A stretch of 53,182 nucleotides of DNA from Alphaproteobacteria bacterium (lineage in GTDB: Bacteria > Pseudomonadota > Alphaproteobacteria > Rhizobiales > Amorphaceae). The position numbers and the translations under genes are program-made. The stretch spans positions 1-53,182 of the forward strand of contig JAUIJH010000017.1 of NCBI GenBank assembly GCA_030431335.1, written 5' to 3'. The notes under the pieces were generated by a model. The model searched no databases. It was not told where the DNA came from and saw only the letters and a list, made by a program, of their open reading frames with translations. Shown one piece after another: positions 26,808-34,021 of this stretch; position 1 is the stretch's first letter, and each line of letters opens with the position of its first letter.

Positions 26808-29600
26808 TTAGAGAGCCGGTTCCAACCGCCCGATTGCGGCGCGCATCTTTTCCAGCCGCACAGACGTTTCGTCGCGCTTCTGGCGCTGCTCGTCGATGGT
26901 ATCGGCGTCCGCCTTCTCCAGGAAGCGCTCGTTGTTGAGGCGCCCGTCGATCTTGCCGAGCTCCTTTTCCAGCCGGCCGACTTCCTTGGTGAGGCGTGCG
27001 CGCTCGGCGTCGATGTCGACGAGGCCCGCAAGCGGCAAGCACACCACCACGTCGCCCACCACGGCCTGGGCCGAGTTGGGTGGGGCGAACCCGGCCAGCG
27101 TGACCGCCTTGGCCCGCGCCAGGCGCTTGATGGCCGGCGCATGCCGTTCCGCCCACTCTTCGACGCTCGCGTCGGCGCCCACCAGCACGATGTCCGCCTC
27201 GATGGAGGCCGGAACGTTGGTCTCGGCGCGCACCGATCGCACCGTCGCGACGAGATCGACGACGAAATTGATCTCGCTCGCCGCGCTGTCGTCCACCGGC
27301 CCACCTGCCGGCCAGGGCGCATGGACCAGCAGCGTCTTGCGCTGGGTCCCGGAGGCTTCCGCCGTCGCTGCCCACAGCTCCTCGGTGAGGAAGGGCATGA
27401 AGGGATGGAGAATCTTGAGGATCACGTCGACCACCGCGGCCGTGGCGGCACGCAGCTCGGTCTTCTCCGGCCCGTTCGGCCCCATCAACACGGGCTTGGC
27501 GAGTTCCAGATACCAGTCGCAGAACGTGTTCCAGGTGAAGCGGTAGACCGCCGCCGCCGCATCGTTGAAGCGATAGGCCTCGATGTGGCGCGCGACCTCG
27601 GCTTCCGCCCGCGCCGCTTCCGTGAGGATCCAGCGCGCCAGCGTCGTCTCGGCCGCGGCGGGGTCGAAGCCCGGCGCCAGCCGGCACTCGTTCATGTCGG
27701 CGAAGCGCACCGCATTCCATAGCTTGGTGGCGAAGTTGCGATAGCCCTGAACGCGCGCCTTGGCGATCTTCACGTCGCGACCCTGCACAGCCAGCGCCGC
27801 CAGCGTGAAGCGCAGCGCGTCGGCGCCGAACTCGTCCATCAGCTCGAGCGGATCGACGACGTTGCCCTTCGACTTCGACATCTTCGCGCCCTTCTCGTCG
27901 CGGACGAGGGCGTGGATGTAGACCGTCTCGAACGGCTCGCGATTGAGGAAGTGCAGGCCCATCATCATCATCCGGGCGACCCAGAAGAAGATGATGTCGA
28001 AGCCGGTCGAAAGAACGCTGGTGGGGTAATATTTACGCAGCTCTGGCGTACGCTCCGGCCAACCCAGCGTCGAGAACGGCCACAGCGCCGACGAGAACCA
28101 CGTGTCCAGCACGTCCTCCTCGCGGTAGAGCACGGTCGTGCCCTCCTCGCTGATCTCCCAGGCGGCGAGCGCCTCGGTACGCTCGGCGAACGCGATGGAG
28201 CTGCCGTAGTGGATCTCGGCGCTGCGGCGCACGTCCTCTTCGGAGCGCTCCACGAAGATCTTGCCGTCCGGTCCGTACCATGCGGGGATCTGATGGCCCC
28301 ACCAGAGCTGGCGCGACACGCACCACGGCTGAATGTTCTCCATCCAGTCGTAGTAGGTCTTGGCCCAGTTCTCGGGCACGAACTTGGTCCGCCCCTCGCG
28401 CACCGCCTCGATAGCCGGCTCGGCGAGCCGCTTGGCGTTGACGTACCACTGATCGGTCAGGAACGGCTCGACGGCGACGCCGGACCGGTCGCCATAGGGC
28501 ACCTGATGGACGTTGGGCTCGACCTTCTCGATGAAGCTGCCTTCTTCCATCATCGCGTTGACGCGCTTGCGCGCTTCGTAGCGGTCCTTGCCTTCGAGCG
28601 CTTCGATGAGCGCGGCGAGCGCCGCCGCATCGAGCCCTTCCAGGAAGTCGTCGTTGCCGTCGAGGCGGACTGCCGCCTGCTCGTCGAAGATATTGATGAG
28701 CCGCAGCTTGTGCCGCTTGCCGACCTCGAAATCGTTGAAGTCGTGCGCCGGTGTGATCTTCACCGCGCCGGACCCCTTCTCGGGGTCCGAATAGTGATCG
28801 CCGACGATGGGGATGCGGCGCCCGACCAAGGGCAGCACGACGTCGCGTCCGATCAGCGCCTGGTAGCGCTCGTCCTCGGGGTGAACGGCCACCGCCGTGT
28901 CGCCCAGCATCGTCTCCGGCCGGGTGGTGGCGACGACGATGTAGGTGGCGGGGTTTTCCGGATCGAAGGTCGCGTCCGCCAACGGATAGCGGAAATGGAC
29001 CAGCTCGCCGCGGATCTCGCGCGATTCCACCTCGAGATCGGAAATCGCCGTCAGCAGCGCCGGGTCCCAATTGACCAGGCGCTTGTCGCGGTAGATCAGC
29101 CCCTGCTTGAACAGGCGGACGAACACGGTGAGGACGGCGTCGGACAGCCCTTCGTCCATGGTAAAGCGCTCGCGCGACCAGTCGCACGATGCGCCCAACC
29201 GGTCGAGCTGGGCCTTGATGGTGCCGCCGGACTGCGCCTTCCATTCCCAGACGCGCTCCAGGAACGCCTCGCGTCCCATCTCGCGCCGGGTCATGTTGCC
29301 CTCTGCGGCGAGCTGACGCTCCACCACCATCTGCGTGGCAATGCCCGCGTGGTCGGTGCCCGGCTGCCACAACACGTCCTTGCCGAGCATCCTGTTATAG
29401 CGGATCAGGATATCCTGCAGCGTGTTGTTGAGGGCGTGCCCCATGTGGAGCGAGCCGGTCACGTTGGGCGGCGGGATGACGATGCAATAGGGGTCGGCGT
29501 CGCGGCCGGCGCCGGCGCCTGCCGCGAATGCGTTGGCCTCGTCCCACACGCCGCGGATCCGCGGCTCGATGTCAGAAGCGTCGTAGGTCTTGTCGAACAT
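26808..29600 (-). CDS. valS: Valyl-tRNA synthetase
   Basis: 930-aa class Ia synthetase charging tRNA-Val. HIGH motif HMGH at 52-55 (PPPNVTGSLHMGHALNNT). The editing (CP1) domain has TTRPETMLGDTAVAVHPEDE, and the catalytic loop is KMSKSKGN near 573. An anticodon-binding domain and a C-terminal coiled-coil arm (RLTKEVGRLEKELGKIDGRL) follow. ATG 29600 (MFDKTYD) is preferred over two preceding GTG codons because AAAGGT lies six bases upstream. Length and motifs are standard. Confidence 0.97.
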   Translation of the reverse strand: MFDKTYDASDIEPRIRGVWDEANAFAAGAGAGRDADPYCIVIPPPNVTGSLHMGHALNNTLQDILIRYNRMLGKDVLWQPGTDHAGIATQMVVERQLAAEGNMTRREMGREAFLERVWEWKAQSGGTIKAQLDRLGASCDWSRERFTMDEGLSDAVLTVFVRLFKQGLIYRDKRLVNWDPALLTAISDLEVESREIRGELVHFRYPLADATFDPENPATYIVVATTRPETMLGDTAVAVHPEDERYQALIGRDVVLPLVGRRIPIVGDHYSDPEKGSGAVKITPAHDFNDFEVGKRHKLRLINIFDEQAAVRLDGNDDFLEGLDAAALAALIEALEGKDRYEARKRVNAMMEEGSFIEKVEPNVHQVPYGDRSGVAVEPFLTDQWYVNAKRLAEPAIEAVREGRTKFVPENWAKTYYDWMENIQPWCVSRQLWWGHQIPAWYGPDGKIFVERSEEDVRRSAEIHYGSSIAFAERTEALAAWEISEEGTTVLYREEDVLDTWFSSALWPFSTLGWPERTPELRKYYPTSVLSTGFDIIFFWVARMMMMGLHFLNREPFETVYIHALVRDEKGAKMSKSKGNVVDPLELMDEFGADALRFTLAALAVQGRDVKIAKARVQGYRNFATKLWNAVRFADMNECRLAPGFDPAAAETTLARWILTEAARAEAEVARHIEAYRFNDAAAAVYRFTWNTFCDWYLELAKPVLMGPNGPEKTELRAATAAVVDVILKILHPFMPFLTEELWAATAEASGTQRKTLLVHAPWPAGGPVDDSAASEINFVVDLVATVRSVRAETNVPASIEADIVLVGADASVEEWAERHAPAIKRLARAKAVTLAGFAPPNSAQAVVGDVVVCLPLAGLVDIDAERARLTKEVGRLEKELGKIDGRLNNERFLEKADADTIDEQRQKRDETSVRLEKMRAAIGRLEPAL

Positions 29601-29660
29601 CACCACACCTTTGAGCGGTGTGCGTAAGACCCCCTGGAACCCTCGTCAATCCGCCCGCGG

Positions 29661-30068
29661 TCAGATCGCGTCCAACGGCTTCCAGTCGCCCGCGCGGGTG
29701 AGGCACAAGGTGGACCGGCCGCGCACCCGTTCCATGTCGCGCTCGGTCACGTGAACCACGTCGCGGCAGCGTCGCTCGTTGACGCTGTGAATGGGTCCGG
29801 GCGTCACCGTGCCGCTGATCCCGCCACCCTGCCAGGGTATGGCAACGCCCCCGGAGGGTGCGCTCAAAGCCTCTTCCTGCGCCGCGAAGGCGGCAGCCCC
29901 CGCCTCCGAATCCAGATGCGCGAAGAAGCCCGTGCGCGGCACTTCGGGCGGCGGCCCGTTGTTGGCCGCCGTCAGGCTCGGCGCGCTGTGACCGCCAACG
30001 AGACCGACACTCGTGCAGCCTGCCAGCGCGAGCACCATCACGAGCAGAACCGATCGAAAGGTTCGCAA
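29661..30068 (-). CDS. 17-kDa surface-antigen-type lipoprotein
   Basis: Probable outer-membrane lipoprotein of 135 aa. The lipobox is LALAGC with the lipidated Cys at residue 18 if translation starts at TTG 30068 (LRTFRSVLLVMVLALAGC), which has GAAGGG nine bases upstream. GTG 30086 is an alternative. The C-terminal part, SGTVTPGPIHSVNERRCRDV followed by STLCLTRAGDWKPL, resembles the RT0821/17-kDa antigen domain (Cys pair, terminal DGxW-like). Function unknown. It lies between feuQ-like and valS genes on the same strand. Confidence 0.72.
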   Translation of the reverse strand: MRTFRSVLLVMVLALAGCTSVGLVGGHSAPSLTAANNGPPPEVPRTGFFAHLDSEAGAAAFAAQEEALSAPSGGVAIPWQGGGISGTVTPGPIHSVNERRCRDVVHVTERDMERVRGRSTLCLTRAGDWKPLDAI

Positions 30069-30175
30069 GGTCGTATGCCCTTCCACACCACAAGACGGAT
30101 CGCGGCACCCCCTGCCAAAGGGGCTCACGTCGAAACAATCGGAACTAAGGGTGAATCAACGGTTAGCGTCGAGCG

Positions 30176-31540
30176 TCAACCCCGCGGCAGTGTGATCGAA
30201 ACGCGCAGCCCTCCGAGCGGCGAGCGATCGAGCACCATCGTGCCGCTGTATAGCTCAACCAGTTCCGAAACGATGGAAAGGCCCAAACCGCTGCCGGGTT
30301 TCGATTGATCGAGCCTGTGGCCGCGCGACAACGCCTGCGCCCGCTGCTCCGCCGTGAGGCCCGGGCCGTCGTCGTCGATTTCCACGCGCAACATGCCGGC
30401 GCGGCCGAGCAAGGTCGACTTTGCCGGCATCACCTTGATGTCGATGCGCGAATTCGCCCACTTGAGCCCGTTGTCGACGAGGTTGCCGACGATCTCCTCG
30501 AAGTCCTGCCGCTCGCCGGCGAAGCGCAGCCCGTCGGTGACCTCGAGGCCCACGTCGATGCCGCGCCGCTCGCCGAGCCGCGACATCGCCCGGTGAAGCC
30601 GGTCGAGCGCCACCTCCACGTCGGTCGATGCGCCGATCAGCCGCTCCTTGGCGGCAATCTGTGCGCGCTCCAGATAGTAGCGAAGCTGCCGCTGCATGAT
30701 TTGCGTCTGCTCGCGCACCGAGCGGGCGAGCGGCGTATCCTCTTGCGCCGCGTCGTTGATCATCACGCTGAGCGGCGTCTTCAAGGCGTGCGCGAGGTTG
30801 CCCACGTGCCGCCGCGCCCGCTCCAGCGTCACCTGGTTGTTGTCGATCAGCGCGTTCAGCGCCTCGACCATCGCCGCGATCTCGGCCGGGTAGTCCGTGC
30901 TCACGTGCTTGGACTTGCCCTCGTGAACCGCTACCAGCTCGTCGCCGAGACGGCGCAATGGGCGCAGGCTGAAGCGCCACAGCACAAACGTCATCGCCAC
31001 CAAAATCAGCGCGAACGCGCCGAGGAAGATCGCAAGCTGGGCAACGAAGCGCGCCGTATCCTCTTCGATCGCCGTGGTCTGCCCGCTGACGAGCACCACG
31101 AGCCAATCGTCCTCCTCCAGCGCGACGCGGCGCGCCACCACGCGCAGCGGATCGCCGTCGGGGCCTTTGGCGTTGCCTTGGAACAGTTCGCCCGGTGCCA
31201 GGTTGCGCAGCGCCCCGCCCATGTCGAGATTGTCGCCGGCCAGCGATTCGGACGCGATGATCAATTCCTGCGAGCCCAGGTCGAAAACCGACCAGTACCA
31301 GCCCGACAGCGGCAGCAGGAAGCGCGGATCGCCCAGCGCCGGCTCCATCTCGCTGATCGGCCCGCCGTCGGCGAGCTCCCCGATCAAGATGGAAAGGTAG
31401 ACGTCGAGCGTCTCGTCGAACCGTTGCTGCACGCTCTCGCGAAACGCCGAGGCCAGAATCACCCCGGTGCCGATCAGGGCGAACGCGCTCCATAGAAGCG
31501 ACGTCAGCAGCAGCCGCGCCGAAAGAGTCTTAAGCCGCAT
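30176..31540 (-). CDS. feuQ: Sensor histidine kinase, FeuQ-like (PhoQ/EnvZ class)
   Basis: 454-aa membrane kinase. TM1 (LLLTSLLWSAFALIGTGVILA), a periplasmic sensor of about 130 residues, TM2 (IFLGAFALILVAMTFVLW) and a HAMP follow in order. The DHp domain has phosphoacceptor His251 (NLAHALKTPLSV). The CA domain has N-box GNLVDNGLKWA and G-boxes VEIDDDGPGLT and GSGLGLSIV. It overlaps the regulator gene by 11 nt. The N-P-Q gene order matches rhizobial feuNPQ, which controls osmoadaptation and beta-glucan export in Sinorhizobium. Transfer of that role is inference. Confidence 0.85.
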   Translation of the reverse strand: MRLKTLSARLLLTSLLWSAFALIGTGVILASAFRESVQQRFDETLDVYLSILIGELADGGPISEMEPALGDPRFLLPLSGWYWSVFDLGSQELIIASESLAGDNLDMGGALRNLAPGELFQGNAKGPDGDPLRVVARRVALEEDDWLVVLVSGQTTAIEEDTARFVAQLAIFLGAFALILVAMTFVLWRFSLRPLRRLGDELVAVHEGKSKHVSTDYPAEIAAMVEALNALIDNNQVTLERARRHVGNLAHALKTPLSVMINDAAQEDTPLARSVREQTQIMQRQLRYYLERAQIAAKERLIGASTDVEVALDRLHRAMSRLGERRGIDVGLEVTDGLRFAGERQDFEEIVGNLVDNGLKWANSRIDIKVMPAKSTLLGRAGMLRVEIDDDGPGLTAEQRAQALSRGHRLDQSKPGSGLGLSIVSELVELYSGTMVLDRSPLGGLRVSITLPRG

Positions 31541-32198
31541 CGGGCGGCGTGATCCGGTAGCCGAGCCCCCGCACCGTCTCGATAACCTCCACCTGCAGCT
31601 TCTTGCGAAGCCGGCCGATGAAGACCTCGATCGTGTTGGAATCGCGATCGAAATCCTGGTCGTACAGGTGCTCGGTCAACTCGGTGCGCGATACGATGCG
31701 CCCCTGGTGCAGCATCAGATAGGCCAGCACGCGATATTCGTGGGAGGTGAGCCGGATCGGCCGGCCCGAAACGGTGACGCGGCTCGCCCGCGCGTCCACA
31801 TGCACCGGCCCGCACTTGAAATCGTTGGTGGCATTGCCGGCGGAGCGTCGGATCAGCGCCCGAACCCGCGCCAGCACCTCTTCCATATGGAAGGGCTTGG
31901 ACACGTAGTCGTCCGCGCCGGCATCGATGCCGGCAACCTTGTCGCTCCATCGGTCGCGCGCCGTCAGAATCAGCACAGGCATCTTGCGATCGGCCGCGCG
32001 CCAACGCTCCAGGACCGAAATTCCATCGATCTCCGGCAGGCCGAGGTCGAGGATCACGGCGTCGTAGGGTTCGGTGTCGCCCAAAAAGTGCCCCTCTTCG
32101 CCGTCGAAGGCCGCGTCGACGACGAAATCGGCCCTCTTGAGCGACTCGCACAGTTGGCGATTGAGATCGCGATCGTCCTCCACCACGAGCAGCCGCAT
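31530..32198 (-). CDS. feuP: OmpR/PhoB-family response regulator, FeuP-like
   Basis: 222 aa. The receiver domain has acidic pocket VVEDDR, phosphoacceptor Asp51 (DAVILDLGLPEIDG) and Lys about 101 (DYVSKPFHMEE). The C-terminal winged helix has LTSHEYRVLAYLM and the recognition segment RDSNTIEVFIGRLRKKL. Sequence and operon order (small secreted protein, regulator, kinase) agree with rhizobial FeuP. It starts 12 nt after the small gene. Confidence 0.88.
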   Translation of the reverse strand: MRLLVVEDDRDLNRQLCESLKRADFVVDAAFDGEEGHFLGDTEPYDAVILDLGLPEIDGISVLERWRAADRKMPVLILTARDRWSDKVAGIDAGADDYVSKPFHMEEVLARVRALIRRSAGNATNDFKCGPVHVDARASRVTVSGRPIRLTSHEYRVLAYLMLHQGRIVSRTELTEHLYDQDFDRDSNTIEVFIGRLRKKLQVEVIETVRGLGYRITPPDAA

Positions 32199-32209
32199 TC
32201 AATTCTCCC

Positions 32210-32509
32210 TCAGCGGATCCGCCGGCCGGTACGCCCATCGAAGACGTAGCCCACCACGCGGCCATTTCTTTGCAAAGCCGTCGCCTGCCATACCGGACCG
32301 CCAGCGGTCCGGCACAACCGCATCTTCAGGACGTCGCCCGAGATGTTCTGGCTGATCTGCCCCGGCGGCACCACATGGCCGGCCCGAATCTCGCGGCGTT
32401 GCGCCTTGCTCGTCATGCACGTGCCTTCAGCCACCGCCTCGTCGGCAACGACGACGGGTGTTGCTGCGGACAGCAGCAGAGCAAGCAAGAGGCAGACGAC
32501 TTTACGCAT
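32210..32509 (-). CDS. Small periplasmic protein, FeuN-like
   Basis: 99 aa with a clear signal peptide (MRKVVCLLLALLLSAATPVVVA) and a small PepSY-like C-terminus (VWQATALQRNGRVVGYVFDG). The position directly upstream of the FeuP/FeuQ-like pair matches FeuN of Sinorhizobium, a small periplasmic inhibitor of the FeuQ kinase. By position it is the candidate negative regulator of this sensor; sequence identity to FeuN was not tested. The frame is open farther upstream but the ATG at 32509 begins the signal peptide. Confidence 0.68.
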   Translation of the reverse strand: MRKVVCLLLALLLSAATPVVVADEAVAEGTCMTSKAQRREIRAGHVVPPGQISQNISGDVLKMRLCRTAGGPVWQATALQRNGRVVGYVFDGRTGRRIR

Positions 32510-32577
32510 AGTGTTGCCGTATCGCCGAGGCCGTGAATTCGGCATGAACACCGAGGCCCAGGAAGATCCAAATTGAC

Positions 32578-32811
32578 TTAACCTCCGCGTCGCGCCCGTT
32601 TCGCGCACAGACTCGACCACGCTGCATTGTGGCCACGAATCTGTCGCTGTGTCCCTTCCGTATCCTCGCGCGACCAGTCGATCGGCGAAAGCGCCCGGCA
32701 GGACACGTCAGTCCCGCCGGAACCCGTCGTCTGGCAAGCCGCCGTCATCAGCGCCAAAGCTATCGTGATCGGCACGGCGGCGCGCGTCGAGCGCAGCATC
32801 GATGCGAGCAT
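32578..32811 (-). CDS. Outer-membrane spanin lipoprotein (Rz1-like)
   Basis: 77-aa predicted lipoprotein: signal MLASMLRSTRAAVPITIALALMTAAC with the lipidated Cys in MTAACQ. A short mature part follows with the pattern SPIDWSREDTEGTQRQIRGHN and a second Cys, seen in small phage lipoproteins encoded after Rz. ATG 32811 has GGAG seven bases upstream; ATG 32799 is an alternative. The start lies inside the inner-spanin gene in another frame and the overlap is 104 nt, the classic Rz/Rz1 arrangement. It would join the inner spanin to fuse inner and outer membranes at lysis. Confidence 0.72.
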   Translation of the reverse strand: MLASMLRSTRAAVPITIALALMTAACQTTGSGGTDVSCRALSPIDWSREDTEGTQRQIRGHNAAWSSLCAKRARRGG

Positions 32812-32995
32812 TGTCGAGCTCCATTTTCTGAAGGTCATGTTGGGCGAGCACGCGGCCAATGCGTTCGGCGCACGCCTGCCGCTCGACCCAGCGCGCCAAG
32901 GGAAGCGCTGCACCGCCGGCCAGCACCGCGCCAAGCGCGGCGCAGATCGCACCGCGCCAACCCACGAAGCCGATAAGACTGAACAGCGCCGTCAC
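32708..32995 (-). CDS. Inner-membrane spanin (Rz-like)
   Basis: 95 aa. An N-terminal membrane anchor (WRGAICAALGAVLAGGAAL) is followed by a charged helical periplasmic part (ERIGRVLAQHDLQKMELDNA) that should form a coiled coil, and then an acidic tail. No sequence family is recognised with certainty. The call rests on topology, on position after the endolysin and on the overlapping lipoprotein gene. The start is a GTG overlapping the endolysin stop (GTGA at 32995-32992). Confidence 0.65.
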   Translation of the reverse strand: MTALFSLIGFVGWRGAICAALGAVLAGGAALPLARWVERQACAERIGRVLAQHDLQKMELDNARIDAALDARRRADHDSFGADDGGLPDDGFRRD

Positions 32996-33936
32996 AGGCT
33001 GTCCTCCGCCGGCGGGCCCTCGGCCCGGCGCATCGCGAAGCGCCACAGCACCACGCTGCCGATGCCGACCACCAGCGCGAACACCAGGGCGAGCCCGAAC
33101 AGCGTGCCGTCGTTGAGCGACTGCACGTCTCGCGCAAGGTCGACGCCCGTCGTAGCCACCGCGCCGACCCCGACGGCCGCCCCCGCGATCGGCGTCGCGG
33201 CGGCACTGGCACTGCCGCGGCGCACGGAACGAGCCTGCCTGGCATCGACCGCGCTGGCGAGCGCCGCCAGCATCGCCGCGTCCGCCACCCCGTCCGCAGC
33301 CAGTCCGCGACGCGCCTCGAACCGCATCACCGCGTCGCGGGTACGCCCGCCGAACTCGCCATCCTCGTCGAGCCCGTAGTTCAGCACATTGAGGTCGCGC
33401 TGCAGCGCCGCCACGTCCGGCCCACGGGCGCCCAGGCGCAGCACCCGGATGCCCAGCGGCTCGTCGGTCGCGCGCGGCAGGGCGCTCTGCGGCGCCTTCG
33501 CCCCCGGCGGCCAGCGGATGCCGTCCGGCAGGATCGAAGCGGTGCGGAACACGGAGCGCCGCACCTCGTTGCTGACGTTGCCGTTGATCACCGTCACGGT
33601 GCCGTTGGCATTCACGCTCTCGACAATGCCGACGTGCCCGTAGAGCGGGTTGGAGCCGCGCGGAAACACCACGACTGCGCCGCGAACCGGCTTGTCGAGC
33701 CGCGTCCCGTAGCGGGTGAACGACCGCGCCAGCGCCGACTTGGTGGACGGGTAGCCGGCGTGCACCAGTGCGCCGTTGACGGCAACGGCGCACCAGGCGT
33801 CCTCGTCGTTGTTCCACCAGCCGATGCCGGCATCCTGCCCCCACTGCACGATCAGCGGATTGTGCTGCGGGCCAGCGATCTCCTTGAGGCCAATGTGATT
33901 GGACAAATAGTCAAGCCACGGCACGCGCTCGGGCAT
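32992..33936 (-). CDS. Endolysin: TIGR02594/CHAP-type domain, peptidoglycan-binding domain, C-terminal membrane segments
   Basis: 314 aa. The N-terminal cysteine-peptidase-like domain (about 1-150) has DAWCAVAVNGAL with the candidate nucleophile Cys, and GHVGIVESVNANGTVTVING with the His. A PG_binding_1 domain follows (about 175-240: GPDVAALQRDLNVLNYGL, FGGRTRDAVMRFEARRGL). The C-terminus has two hydrophobic stretches (ATPIAGAAVGVGAVATTG; GLALVFALVVGIGSVVLW) and a basic end. There is no signal peptide. ATG 33936 has AGGAG six bases upstream. No separate holin gene is seen, so the C-terminal segments may anchor or help release the enzyme. Confidence 0.82.
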   Translation of the reverse strand: MPERVPWLDYLSNHIGLKEIAGPQHNPLIVQWGQDAGIGWWNNDEDAWCAVAVNGALVHAGYPSTKSALARSFTRYGTRLDKPVRGAVVVFPRGSNPLYGHVGIVESVNANGTVTVINGNVSNEVRRSVFRTASILPDGIRWPPGAKAPQSALPRATDEPLGIRVLRLGARGPDVAALQRDLNVLNYGLDEDGEFGGRTRDAVMRFEARRGLAADGVADAAMLAALASAVDARQARSVRRGSASAAATPIAGAAVGVGAVATTGVDLARDVQSLNDGTLFGLALVFALVVGIGSVVLWRFAMRRAEGPPAEDSL

Positions 33937-34021
33937 GTCGCACTCCTGTCTCTTGCAAATTTCGATTGCGAACTCGGCGGGCTCGGCGCCCCGGCGCGTC
34001 ACCGGCGGCGGGCGGATGCCC

